Shown: positions 21,219 through 29,905 of the stretch, piece by piece
Layout: each line of letters opens with the position of its first letter
How positions within the stretch are numbered: the first letter of the stretch is position 1
From: Agromyces subbeticus DSM 16689
GTDB taxonomy: Bacteria > Actinomycetota > Actinomycetes > Actinomycetales > Microbacteriaceae
Assembly: GCF_000421565.1 (NCBI RefSeq)
Contig: NZ_ATXG01000010.1
Location: 62,001-126,000, forward strand
Reading direction: 5' to 3'
DNA: 64,000 bases
Made by a program: the position numbers and the translations under genes
Notes under the pieces: generated by a model
The model's input: the letters and a program-made list of their open reading frames with translations, nothing else
The model's database searches: none
What the model was told of the DNA's origin: nothing

Positions 21219-22375
21219 GAGTCACGATCGTCTCCAGGATCTATCGCCCGGAGCCGGCCGCCGCGTCCTTCTTCCTGACCTCGGTCGCCGAAGCGCTGCT
21301 CGCCGGCGGTCATGCTGTGGACGTCATCACGGTTCGTCCGCCGGCGGGAATGGCGGTCGAATCACGCGGCGAGCGGGTGCGAACCTTCCCCGTGCTGCGA
21401 GACCGGACCGGATACGTCCGCGGGTACCTCCAGTACATGAGCTTCGACGTGCCCCTCGTCTTCCGCCTGCTGTTCACCCGCCGCCCCGCGGCCGTGTTCG
21501 TCGAACCACCCCCGACGACCGGCGTCGTCGTGCGCATCGTGTGCGCGCTCCGGAGGATCCCGTACGTCTACGACGCCGCCGACGTCTGGTCGGATGCGGC
21601 CGACATGGCGACCGGGTCGCGCACGGTCATCCGGGTCCTCCGTTCGTTCGAGCGCTTCGCCATGAACGGGGCGGCGCACCTGGTCACGATCTCGCAGGGC
21701 GTCGCGGAGCGGGTCCGCGAGCTCGGGGTCGGCCGGTCGATCACCGTGACCGGCTTCGGCGCCGACACGAGCGCCTTCTCCGTGATGGAAGCCCCCGTCC
21801 AGCGGGTCTTCGTCTATGCCGGCACGTTCTCCGCGTGGCATGGGGCCGAAGTGCTCGTCGATGCGTTCTCGGAGTTCGCGACCACTCACTCCGGATACAC
21901 GCTGCGATTCGTCGGCAACGGTAGTGAACGTGCCGCCCTCGAAGCGAGGGCGCGTGAGCTCGGCATCGCGGACTCCGTGGAGTTCGCCGAGTTCGTGCCG
22001 CCCGCGGAGCTCGCGCCCCAGTTGTCTGCGGCGACGGCCAGTCTCGCCACGCTGAAGCCCGGAACCGGCTACGACTACGCGTTCACCTCGAAGGCGTATT
22101 CGTCACTCGCGTCCGGATGCCCGGTGATCTTCGCCGGCCCCGGACCGACCGCTCCGTTCCTCGAGTCCGCCAACGAGAGCGTCCGCGCGGGCGTCGCACT
22201 TCCGTACGACCCCTCGGCGATCGCCGGGGCGATGCGCGAATTCGCCGATGGCCCGCTCTCCGCAACCGAGCGGACGGCGCTCGCGTCGTGGACGGTCTCC
22301 GAGCACTCGATGGCCGCGGTCGGACGCCGGGTGGCGGCCGTCATCGAGGACGTCGTCCGCACGGGCGGTCGTTGA
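21215..22375 (+). CDS. Family 4 glycosyltransferase
   Basis: A 386-residue GT-B enzyme with VTIVSRIYRPEPAAASFFLTSVAEALLAGGHAVDVIT at the start, an acceptor domain containing the PYVYDAADVWSDAADM stretch, and a C-terminal domain with FVYAGTFSAWHGAEVLVDAF and YDYAFTSKAYSSLASGCPVIFAG. These match WbuB-type GT4 enzymes, which commonly transfer deoxy-amino sugars; that subfamily reading is tentative. GTG 21215 overlaps the previous stop (GTGA), indicating coupling. The next paralogue gene begins 1-2 nt after its stop. Confidence 0.78.
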   Translation: MRVTIVSRIYRPEPAAASFFLTSVAEALLAGGHAVDVITVRPPAGMAVESRGERVRTFPVLRDRTGYVRGYLQYMSFDVPLVFRLLFTRRPAAVFVEPPPTTGVVVRIVCALRRIPYVYDAADVWSDAADMATGSRTVIRVLRSFERFAMNGAAHLVTISQGVAERVRELGVGRSITVTGFGADTSAFSVMEAPVQRVFVYAGTFSAWHGAEVLVDAFSEFATTHSGYTLRFVGNGSERAALEARARELGIADSVEFAEFVPPAELAPQLSAATASLATLKPGTGYDYAFTSKAYSSLASGCPVIFAGPGPTAPFLESANESVRAGVALPYDPSAIAGAMREFADGPLSATERTALASWTVSEHSMAAVGRRVAAVIEDVVRTGGR

Positions 22376-22376
22376 C

Positions 22377-23606
22377 GTGGCGGGCATCTTCGCGGCGACC
22401 GCCGGTTGGTTGGTCCGGCATCGTTCGTCGATGCCGACATGGATCGACCGTGTGATCGAGTCGGCGGCACGGAATCCCGACGGGGTCGCGGGCCGCCTGG
22501 CGTCGCGCCTGTTGGGCGGCGGTCGCACCGGCCCCGTCACCGAGGTGCCCGACGCCCCCGTCCGCGTCTACATCGCGCCGACCAACTACTCCGGTCAGGG
22601 ATACCGGTGGGCGAGGGCGCTCGAATCCGCGGATCCGCGCATCGGCGCACGAAACATGGCCGTCGAGTTGCCGGGCGGCTTCTCCTTCACCGCGGACACC
22701 CTGGTCCCGGTCGCGGTGGTCAATTCCTCGGCCGAATGGCAGTCGGCGGAATGGGCGGCCGCGCAGTCGTACTCGCACGTGCTCATCGAAGCGGAACGAC
22801 CGATCTTCGGGTCGAAGTTCGGTCGCGACGTGGCCCGTGAAATCGCCGCGTTCGAGTCGAACGATGTTTCCGTGGCCTACCTCTGCCACGGCACCGACAT
22901 CCGCAACCCCGATCGGCATTCAACCCTGACTCCGTGGTCCATGTATCCCGAGGATCCGCGCACCGATGTGCTGCGCGCAGATGCCGAGGCGAATCTCGCA
23001 CTCCTCAGCACCCTCAGGCGACCCACGTTCGTCTCGACACCCGACCTGCTGCTCGACGTGCCGTGGGCGACGTGGTGTCCCGTCGTCGTCGATCCCGCCG
23101 CGTTCGCGAACGACGTGACCCCGTTCGCATCCGACCGGGTCCGCATCGTGCACGCCGCCAGCGCACCGTTGGTGAAGGGCAGCCACTACATCGAACCCGC
23201 CATCGACCCGCTCATCCGATCGGGCGTCGTCGAGTTCAGCCTCGTGACCGGCACCGCAGCATCCCGGATGCCCGCCGTCTTCGCCGAAGCGGACGTCGTC
23301 ATCGACCAGTTCCGTGCGGGATCGTACGGCGTCGCCGCGTGCGAGGCGATGGCTGCCGGACGCGTCGTCATCGGCCATGTGCTGCCGTTCGTACGCGACC
23401 GCGTCGAGGCGGAGTTCGGCATCCCGCTGCCGATCGTCGAGGCGACACCCGACACGTTGGCCGAGACGGTGCGACGGCTGGCCGAGGATCGACCGGCGGC
23501 GCAGGCGATCGCGGCTGCGGGCGTCGACTACGTCGCCGCCGTGCACTCCGGGCCGGCGAGCGCGCGCGCGCTCATCGATCACTGGATATCGCCGAAGCTC
23601 GGTTGA
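22377..23606 (+). CDS. GT-B-like glycosyltransferase, paralogue D
   Basis: The 409-residue protein repeats the family blocks: APTNYSGQGYRWARALE, ARNMAVELPGGFSFTADTLVP, HVLIEAERPIFG, LCHGTDIRNPDRH, FVSTPDLLLDVP, IVHAASAPLVKGSH and ADVVIDQFRAGSYGVAACEAMAAGR. It is the near twin of paralogue B. GTG 22377 starts just after the GT4 stop; an ATG at 22431 would trim 18 residues and also leaves the family core intact. It ends a four-gene plus-strand unit and converges on the acyltransferase gene across 24 bp that contain a small GCGAG/CTCGC inverted repeat. Confidence 0.6.
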   Translation: MAGIFAATAGWLVRHRSSMPTWIDRVIESAARNPDGVAGRLASRLLGGGRTGPVTEVPDAPVRVYIAPTNYSGQGYRWARALESADPRIGARNMAVELPGGFSFTADTLVPVAVVNSSAEWQSAEWAAAQSYSHVLIEAERPIFGSKFGRDVAREIAAFESNDVSVAYLCHGTDIRNPDRHSTLTPWSMYPEDPRTDVLRADAEANLALLSTLRRPTFVSTPDLLLDVPWATWCPVVVDPAAFANDVTPFASDRVRIVHAASAPLVKGSHYIEPAIDPLIRSGVVEFSLVTGTAASRMPAVFAEADVVIDQFRAGSYGVAACEAMAAGRVVIGHVLPFVRDRVEAEFGIPLPIVEATPDTLAETVRRLAEDRPAAQAIAAAGVDYVAAVHSGPASARALIDHWISPKLG

Positions 23607-23630
23607 GCGTTCGCATGCGAGGGCGACTCG

Positions 23631-24761
23631 CTACACGGCGACCCGCCGATCCGCGTCCTTCACGTCCTTCCAGCGCCGCATCCGCCGCTCGAACGGCCGC
23701 TCGATGAGGCGGTGCAGTGCCCACGCCGCAGCGAGGTCGACGGCCAGCAGCGCGACGAACCAACCGAGGTTGGTCCACGACGCGGGCTGAAAGCCGAAGA
23801 TCCTGAGCGCAAGGTAGATGAACGTGGCGTGCACCAGATAGAACGCGAACGACCACTCTCCGAGCTTCACCTGGGACGCGGACTCGAAGCCGGTCCGTCT
23901 GCCGTCGACCGCACACTGCGTGATCGCGATAATCGCGAGCGCGCAGGCCACGGTGAACAGTTCGTTTCCGAACTGGGGAACCAGCGACAGCACCGGAGCG
24001 GTCGGAGCAAAGCCGGCGATCGCGACGATCGCGAGCACGACCGCCACGAGCGAGCCGACACCGACGAGCGGATGGATGCGGACACGCCATCCCGAACGGA
24101 TCGCCCACGCCAGCGCCATGCCGAGGATGAACTCGGGCAGTCGGAACACGGGGATCGGGAGCGCGGCGTACCACGCACTCGGCGACGCGACGACGAGTGC
24201 ACGGTACGTGAACGCCACGAGCACGATCCCGACGGCGACGCACAGCGCGATCCGACGGCCGTGCGGAACCAGGACCTTCGAGATCAGCGGATGCAGCGCA
24301 TAGAAGAAGAACTCGCATGTGAGAGTCCATGCCGCCGGGTTGCCGGAGAACAGGATCGCCGGGGCCAGCCACCAGCCCTGGATCACGAGGACCGACAGGG
24401 AGAGGACCGCCGGGTCGAACGGCTTCAGGATGCTGTCGGGCGGTACGGCCGCGAACGTGTAGAAGACCGGGATCGCGAGCAGGAGCGCGACGAAATGCGA
24501 CGGGTAGATCCGAGCGAACCTGCGCCAGTAGAACGTCGAGACGGGCACCCTCGGCCGAGCCGACCAGGTGAGCACGAATCCGGACAGGACGAAGAAGAAC
24601 GTCACGCCGAGGTATCCCTGATTGAACACGGCGGAGATCGGCCCGGGCAGAGGGGCGAAGACCATCATGTGATACAGGAAGACCATGAACGCCGCCCACC
24701 ACCGCAGACCGGTGAGCGCATCCAGTCGTGGTGTGGGCTGAGTGAGGGTGGACGTGGCCAG
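23631..24761 (-). CDS. Acyltransferase family 3 (OafA-like) membrane protein, probable CTG start
   Basis: A 376-residue protein with about ten membrane helices that should O-acylate a surface sugar, taking acyl groups from the cytoplasm. The catalytic-type His lies in FMVFLYHMMVF, and RFARIYPSHF follows after the second helix. The conserved N-terminus PRLDALTGLRWWAAF lies upstream of the first ATG (24684-24686). That upstream frame has no ATG, GTG or TTG before its stop at 24813, but CTG at 24761 has AGGAAGA exactly 7 nt upstream. I therefore take CTG as the start. If the ATG is used instead, the first 25 residues including the conserved block would be lost. Confidence 0.85.
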   Translation of the reverse strand: MATSTLTQPTPRLDALTGLRWWAAFMVFLYHMMVFAPLPGPISAVFNQGYLGVTFFFVLSGFVLTWSARPRVPVSTFYWRRFARIYPSHFVALLLAIPVFYTFAAVPPDSILKPFDPAVLSLSVLVIQGWWLAPAILFSGNPAAWTLTCEFFFYALHPLISKVLVPHGRRIALCVAVGIVLVAFTYRALVVASPSAWYAALPIPVFRLPEFILGMALAWAIRSGWRVRIHPLVGVGSLVAVVLAIVAIAGFAPTAPVLSLVPQFGNELFTVACALAIIAITQCAVDGRRTGFESASQVKLGEWSFAFYLVHATFIYLALRIFGFQPASWTNLGWFVALLAVDLAAAWALHRLIERPFERRMRRWKDVKDADRRVAV

Positions 24762-24865
24762 CGGGAGATCTTCCTGGGACGGCGTGACGGAGCCGGAGCG
24801 GCACGGGCGGTCTCAAGGATACCGTGTGGCTGCCTCGGCGCGGAGCAGCCGCCGGGTCGGCTCGA

Positions 24866-24871
24866 TAGACT
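24866..24871 (+). promoter_or_regulatory. -10 hexamer TAGACT, leaderless-type
   Basis: TAGACT with 7 nt to the ATG at 24879; same hexamer as at 18771. Confidence 0.5.
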
Positions 24872-24878
24872 TCATCGA

Positions 24879-25949
24879 ATGAGCGAGTACGACGTCGATG
24901 TGATCATCGCGGTCCACACGGCTTCGCGCCCCATCCACCGTGCCGTCGCCTCCGTTCTCGACCACACCGCGAGCGCCGTGCGCGTGAGCGTCGTCGCACA
25001 CAACATCGACGCCGAGGTGATCCGGCCAAACCTCGCCGAGTACGCCGCCCACGATGGCGTCCGTCTGCTCTCGCTCTCCGACGGCATCCCCTCGCCCGCC
25101 GGGCCGATGAATCTCGGCCTCGACGAGGCGACCGCGCCGTACTTCGCCCTCCTGGGCTCCGATGACGAACTCGCGCCGGGCGCGATCGATGCGTGGCTCG
25201 CGACCGCTCGCGCGACCGGCGCGACGACGGTGCTCGCACGCATCGACCGGGCCGTCTCCGGCACCGACCCGTACCCGCCCGTCCGCCGCGGGCGCACGAG
25301 GGACCTCGACGCGGTGAAGGATCGTCTCGCATACCGAAGCGCACCGCTCGGACTCGTGCGTCGCGCCGAGTTCGGTGGACTCCGATTCACGCCCGGACTC
25401 CGATCCGGCGAGGATCTCGAGTTCACCGCAGCGCTCTGGTTCACCGGCGCGCGTCTCGCCTACGATCGCGGCGGCCCGGCGTACATCGCCCATGAAGACG
25501 CGGAGGACCGCGTCACCGACGCGACCGCAACCGTCGCCGACGACTTCGCCTTCCTCGATGCGATCCAGCGAGCTCCCTGGTTCGCATCGCTCAGCCGGGC
25601 CGAGCGCACTGCGTTGGGCGTCAAGACCCTCCGGGTCCACTACTTCGACGCGGTCGCCAACCGCTTGGGCGGCCCCGGCGGCATCGCTGCGCACCGTGAG
25701 GCGCTCGACCTCGTGATCACCAGGGTCGAGCGGATGGCGCCCGGCTCCGGCGCACTGCTCGCCCGCGTCGATCGCAAGATCATCGATGCGATCCGTTCTC
25801 CGGATCCCGACCCCGAACTCATCCGCTCGCTGCTCGCGGCCCGATGGCAGGGCGGGCCGCTCGGGACCTTGATGACCCGCAACCCGCTGCTCGCCCTCCA
25901 CAGGCAGGCGCCGTATCGCACGCTGCGATCCATGGTCTCGAGCGGATGA
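24879..25949 (+). CDS. GT2-like glycosyltransferase, tandem copy 1
   Basis: The 356-residue protein has a GT-A start (VDVIIAVHTASRPIHRAVASVLDH), a nucleotide-side strand VRVSVVAHNID, and an acidic GSDDELAPGAID where GT2 enzymes bind metal and donor. SGEDLEFTAALWFTG sits at the position of the catalytic base (ED). It ends with NPLLALHRQAPYRTLR. It should be a soluble or peripheral transferase acting on the surface glycan; the donor is unknown. The start is fixed by the TAGACT hexamer and the reading of MSEYDVDV. The next gene is a clear paralogue in the same orientation, 35 bp away. Confidence 0.75.
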   Translation: MSEYDVDVIIAVHTASRPIHRAVASVLDHTASAVRVSVVAHNIDAEVIRPNLAEYAAHDGVRLLSLSDGIPSPAGPMNLGLDEATAPYFALLGSDDELAPGAIDAWLATARATGATTVLARIDRAVSGTDPYPPVRRGRTRDLDAVKDRLAYRSAPLGLVRRAEFGGLRFTPGLRSGEDLEFTAALWFTGARLAYDRGGPAYIAHEDAEDRVTDATATVADDFAFLDAIQRAPWFASLSRAERTALGVKTLRVHYFDAVANRLGGPGGIAAHREALDLVITRVERMAPGSGALLARVDRKIIDAIRSPDPDPELIRSLLAARWQGGPLGTLMTRNPLLALHRQAPYRTLRSMVSSG

Positions 25950-25972
25950 ATCGCCCGCCGGATGTCGGCGGG

Positions 25973-25978
25973 TAGCAT
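25973..25978 (+). promoter_or_regulatory. -10 hexamer TAGCAT, leaderless-type
   Basis: TAGCAT with 6 nt to GTG 25985. The second tandem copy thus appears to have its own promoter. Confidence 0.45.
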
Positions 25979-25984
25979 CGAGAG

Positions 25985-27067
25985 GTGACCGCTCCCCTCG
26001 TCGACATCACGATTCCAGTGCACTCCGAGAGTCGGCCGATCGCCCGGGCAGTTGCGTCCATCGTCGACCACACCGCGGCTGCCGTTCGCGTCAACGTCGT
26101 TGCGCACAACATCCGGCCCGACCTGATTCGTGCGAACCTCGGCGCGTATGCGGAGTACTCGAATGTGCGCCTCCTCGAGCTGCAGGACGGCATCCGCTCC
26201 CCGGCGGGCCCGATGAACCACGGTCTCGCGCACTCAGACGGCCCGTTCATCGCCGTCATGGGGTCGGATGACGAATTGGCTCCCGGAGCCATCGACTCCT
26301 GGCTCGCCGTGCAGCACGAGACCGGGGCGTCGACCGTGCTCGCCCGGATCCAGATCACCGGCCGGGGCACCGACCCCTATCCCCCGGTGCGGATGGGTCG
26401 CCGCGTCCGACGCCTCGACGCCCGAAAGGACCGTCTCGCCTACCGCAGCGCGCCGCTCGGCCTCATCGATCGCGCCCGGCACGGCGACCTCCGCTTCACG
26501 GAGGGCCTGCCCTCGGGCGAGGACCTCGCGTATTCGGCGACGCTCTGGTTCACCGGCGTCGACATCGCCTACGACCTCCAGGGGCCGCCGTACGTCGTCC
26601 ACGACGACGCCGGCGACCGCGTGACCTTCAGCGAGCGAACGGTCGCCGAGGACTTCGCGTTCCTCGATGCGATCGAGGCCATGCCCTGGTTCGACACGCT
26701 CGGCCGCTCTGATCGGAAGGCGCTCGCGGTCAAGATCCTGCGCGTCCATTTCTTCGATGCGGTATTGGCGCGCGTCAACTCACCCGCGGGGATCCAGGCG
26801 CACCGCGATGGCCTCGATGGGGTGATCGATCGTCTGGAACGCATGGCGCCCGGCGTCCTGAGCCTGCTCGCGCGGGTCGACGGCCGGGTGATCGACGAGG
26901 TGCGCTCGCCGGCGCCAGACCCCGAGCGGATCCTGGCACTCCTCGACGCCCGGTGGAATTACCGAACCCCTGGTGCGCTCATTCCCACGAATCCCCTGTC
27001 GGTCCTCCACCGGCAGGCGCCGTTCCGGACGCTCTTCGCAGGTCTTCGCGCCATGACCCGCGGCTAG
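25985..27067 (+). CDS. GT2-like glycosyltransferase, tandem copy 2
   Basis: A 360-residue paralogue of the preceding gene, with the same blocks in the same order: VDITIPVHSESRPIARAVAS, VNVVAHNIRPD, GSDDELAPGAIDSWLA, GTDPYPPVR, LAYRSAPLGLI, SGEDLAYSATLWFTG and NPLSVLHRQAPFRTL. The pair looks like a tandem duplication that has diverged mainly in the middle of the protein. Both keep the acidic pair and the ED motif, so both are probably active. Donor specificity is unknown. The GTG start follows a -10 hexamer by 6 nt. A strong hairpin begins directly after the stop. Confidence 0.75.
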   Translation: MTAPLVDITIPVHSESRPIARAVASIVDHTAAAVRVNVVAHNIRPDLIRANLGAYAEYSNVRLLELQDGIRSPAGPMNHGLAHSDGPFIAVMGSDDELAPGAIDSWLAVQHETGASTVLARIQITGRGTDPYPPVRMGRRVRRLDARKDRLAYRSAPLGLIDRARHGDLRFTEGLPSGEDLAYSATLWFTGVDIAYDLQGPPYVVHDDAGDRVTFSERTVAEDFAFLDAIEAMPWFDTLGRSDRKALAVKILRVHFFDAVLARVNSPAGIQAHRDGLDGVIDRLERMAPGVLSLLARVDGRVIDEVRSPAPDPERILALLDARWNYRTPGALIPTNPLSVLHRQAPFRTLFAGLRAMTRG

Positions 27068-27094
27068 CGGCCCGGTCTCTCCACGACCGGGCCG
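27068..27094. terminator. Bidirectional terminator hairpin
   Basis: A perfect 10-bp stem (CGGCCCGGTC / GACCGGGCCG) with a 7-nt loop begins right after the stop of the plus-strand GT and ends 8 bp before the stop of the minus-strand ABC gene. No T-run; in high-GC actinobacteria such stems can suffice. Confidence 0.65.
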
Positions 27095-27102
27095 GGTCGT
27101 CC

Positions 27103-28899
27103 TCAGCGGTCGAGTTCGCTGGCGAGTCCGGCGAGCAGCACCTGCTCCGCGAACGACGGCAGGGTCGCTGCGACCTGACGGAACGTGCCTTCGGCGACGA
27201 TGACGCCATCGTCGACGTAGCAGATCCGGTCGTAGTCCTTGATCGTCGAGAGGCGGTGCGCAACCGAGATGAGCGTCACCTCGCCTTGCAGCGCACGGAT
27301 GGACTTCGTCACCTCGTCTTCGGTCTTCGTGTCGAGCGAGCTCGTCGCCTCGTCGAGCACCAGCACGAGCGGATCCGTGTAGAGCGCCCGGGCGATGCCG
27401 AGTCGTTGCTGTTGCCCGCCCGACAGCGAGACGCCTCGCTCGCCGATGCGCTCGTCGATGCCGCCGGCACGCGAGGCGATGAGCGAACCGAGCTGGGCCC
27501 GCTCCAATGCGTGCTCGACACGCTCCCGGTCGACCTCATCGCCCCACGTGAGTGCCACGTTCTGCGCGATGGTTCCGTCGAAGAGTGCGACACGCTGCGG
27601 GACGTACCCGACACGTCCGCGCCACTGGCGCAGAACGGAGCCGAGTGGCTCCCCGTCGATCGTGATCTCGCCCGAGGACGGGAGGCTGAGCCCGAGCAGG
27701 AGGTCGATCAGCGTCGACTTTCCGGCGCCTGACGGCCCGACGATTCCCAATGAGCTTCCCAGCGGAATGGTCAGCGACATCCCGCGGATCACGTCCTCGT
27801 CCGCCTTGGGATAGCGGAATCGGATGTCGTCGAGGCGGATCTCCTTCGGGCTCTCCGCGAGCACGGCGGTGTCGGCAGGGGTCTGGGAGACCTCCATGTC
27901 CTTCTCCGCGGCCGTGAGGTCGCCGATGACGTCCTTGGCCGACGGCGTGCTGGCCACGGCCTGCACGATGCCGCCCTGGATGCCCGTGATCGCGGGGATC
28001 AGCCTGAAGCCCGTCGCCGCGAACAGCGCGACCGACGACAACGCGGCCGTCATTCCACCCTGGGCGAAGGAGAATCCTCCGATGAGGATGACGCCGCCGA
28101 TCAGTGCCGCCTCGAAGGCGAATCCGGGGATGATGCCGAGGAACGACCCGTTCGCGCGAGCGCGGACCGATCGATGGCGGTTGGCCCCGACGAGGTCGGC
28201 GACCTCGTTGAGACGGTTGCGGAGGCTGAGTTCCTTCAGCGCCTCCATCATCTCGGTCATGAGGATGGCCACGCGGTAGCTGAACAGGAGGTTGACCTGC
28301 GCCGCCTCCAGCGCCCGCTTCGTGACGACCTGGTGCACGACGAGCGCGACGGTCGTGAGGTACACCAGTGCGATCACCGACGTGACCGGGTCGACGAACA
28401 CGAGCACGCCGAGCACGAGGACGAACGTGAAGATGGAGCTCGGAACCCGCATGAGCGGGAGGAGGAATCCCGCCATCGTGTTGGCGATGCCGCCATCGGC
28501 GATTCGCGTGATCTCGGCGACCGAGCGCTTGGAGCGCTCCTCCCAACTGGAGTTGATGTACGCCTTGAACATCCGATCGCCGATCTCCAGTTCGTACTTC
28601 GCGAACCGCCGCGTGGCGAACCAGTGAAGGATGAGCGAGAGGACGGACTTGGTGATGATCAGGATGCAGGCCGCGAGCGCGAGGGCCGGCACGATCGTGA
28701 TCGGCACCTCGCCGATCAGGGGAAGCCGAAGAGGAGCACCGGTGAGCGCAGGTCCGAGGATCACGGCGAGGAGCGACATGGCCACGACGTCGAGCGCCGT
28801 GATCAAGGTCGTCGCCACCATGTACCCCATGAAGTACCGCTGGGCCCCGCTCGGAAGGAGGGGAAGGAGGTCTTTGAGGACGGGCCAGACGCGCTTCAT
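27103..28899 (-). CDS. PglK-like ABC flippase for lipid-linked oligosaccharide
   Basis: A 598-residue half-transporter with six N-terminal helices (about 25-310) fused to an ATPase. Walker A GPSGAGKST is at 388-396, the signature LSGGQ at 492-496, Walker B LVLDE at 513-517, and the switch His lies in SVAHRLST. Such fused exporters include PglK, which flips undecaprenyl-diphosphate glycans, and MsbA-like lipid exporters. The surrounding glycan genes favour PglK. As homodimers they hydrolyse ATP to turn the lipid headgroup outward. It follows the oxidoreductase gene by 19 bp in what looks like an acetyltransferase-aminotransferase-oxidoreductase-ABC operon. Confidence 0.85.
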   Translation of the reverse strand: MKRVWPVLKDLLPLLPSGAQRYFMGYMVATTLITALDVVAMSLLAVILGPALTGAPLRLPLIGEVPITIVPALALAACILIITKSVLSLILHWFATRRFAKYELEIGDRMFKAYINSSWEERSKRSVAEITRIADGGIANTMAGFLLPLMRVPSSIFTFVLVLGVLVFVDPVTSVIALVYLTTVALVVHQVVTKRALEAAQVNLLFSYRVAILMTEMMEALKELSLRNRLNEVADLVGANRHRSVRARANGSFLGIIPGFAFEAALIGGVILIGGFSFAQGGMTAALSSVALFAATGFRLIPAITGIQGGIVQAVASTPSAKDVIGDLTAAEKDMEVSQTPADTAVLAESPKEIRLDDIRFRYPKADEDVIRGMSLTIPLGSSLGIVGPSGAGKSTLIDLLLGLSLPSSGEITIDGEPLGSVLRQWRGRVGYVPQRVALFDGTIAQNVALTWGDEVDRERVEHALERAQLGSLIASRAGGIDERIGERGVSLSGGQQQRLGIARALYTDPLVLVLDEATSSLDTKTEDEVTKSIRALQGEVTLISVAHRLSTIKDYDRICYVDDGVIVAEGTFRQVAATLPSFAEQVLLAGLASELDR

Positions 28900-28918
28900 C
28901 GTCGGCCCCGCTCGCCGT

Positions 28919-29905
28919 TCAGAACTTCACCGGAACGCCGCTGACCGCTGACTCCACGGCACCTTCGACGACCGCGAGGGTATGCAAGCCCTGCTCCATG
29001 GTGACCACGTCGCTCGGCAATCCGAGCACCGCGTCGCGGAACGACTCGTGCTCGAGGCGCAACGGCTCGCGCTTCGCGAACGCGTACCTGGTGATGTCGC
29101 CCTCGGAGACCCCACGGAAGGACGAGATGGTGTCCCATTCCAGCGGGATCGTGCCGTTCGCGTAGAACGTCAGGTCGCCGGTGCTGGTGTCCGCGATGAA
29201 CGCGCCACGGTCTCCACTGACCACGGTGACACGTTCCTTCATCGGGCTCAGCCAGTTGACGAGGTGGTTGACGATGATGCCGTTCGCCAGTCGTCCGGTG
29301 ACGGCGATCATGTCCTCGAACTCACGACCGCTCTTGTGCGCTGTCTGCGCGAACACCGTCGAATAGTCGCTCTGAGCGACCCAGCTGGTCAGGTCGATGT
29401 CATGCGACGCGAGGTCCTTCGCGACGCCGACATCCGCGATGCGGGCCGGGAACGTGCTCTGTCGTCGGGTGGCGATCTGGTAGACGTCGCCGATCTCACC
29501 GTTCTCCAGGCGTCGACGCATCTCTTGGAGTGCCGGGTTGAAGCGTTCGACATGTCCGACGGCACCGATGAGTCCCTTGGCGGCGAAGGCGTCGGTCATC
29601 CGACGACCGGCTTCGACCGAGTGCGCGATCGGCTTCTCGACGAGCGTGTGGATGCCTGCTTCCGCCAGCTTCAACGCGGCGTCCTCGTGGAAACGCGTGG
29701 GCACGGCGACGACGGCGATGTCGACGCCGACCTCGATCAGGGCCTCGATGTCGGGAAGCACCTCGAGGTCGCCGGCCACGCCGTGGGGGTCGCCGCCGGG
29801 ATCGGCGATCGCGACGAGGTCGATGCCATCGACCTCGCGCAGGACGCGGGCGTGGTTGCGCCCCATCATGCCGACGCCGAGCAGTCCAGCACGAAGCGTC
29901 GTCAT
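28919..29905 (-). CDS. Gfo/Idh/MocA oxidoreductase, WlbA/WbpB-like
   Basis: The 328-residue protein has an N-terminal Rossmann domain (LRAGLLGVGMMGRNHARVL) and the EKPIAHS motif whose Lys is catalytic in this family, then HVERFNPALQEMRR and KDLASHDIDL. In the WbpB/WlbA reaction it oxidises C3 of UDP-GlcNAc uronic acid to the 3-keto form, the substrate of the aminotransferase encoded just upstream. The ATG at 29905 shares one base with the aminotransferase stop (TGATG), so translation is coupled. The DIDL context and gene order make this reading more likely than inositol or glucose dehydrogenase. Confidence 0.82.
   Translation of the reverse strand: MTTLRAGLLGVGMMGRNHARVLREVDGIDLVAIADPGGDPHGVAGDLEVLPDIEALIEVGVDIAVVAVPTRFHEDAALKLAEAGIHTLVEKPIAHSVEAGRRMTDAFAAKGLIGAVGHVERFNPALQEMRRRLENGEIGDVYQIATRRQSTFPARIADVGVAKDLASHDIDLTSWVAQSDYSTVFAQTAHKSGREFEDMIAVTGRLANGIIVNHLVNWLSPMKERVTVVSGDRGAFIADTSTGDLTFYANGTIPLEWDTISSFRGVSEGDITRYAFAKREPLRLEHESFRDAVLGLPSDVVTMEQGLHTLAVVEGAVESAVSGVPVKF

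Noticed and set aside
23607..23630. Small GCGAG/CTCGC inverted repeat between convergent genes as a terminator
   Set aside because: Only five base pairs with a 5-nt loop; too weak to list as a feature.
23712..24878. Long plus-strand open frame running into the GT2-like gene at 24879
   Set aside because: It is antisense to the acyltransferase gene, is rich in Arg/Asp/Glu as expected of a shadow frame in high-GC DNA, and ends exactly where the real GT2 domain begins.
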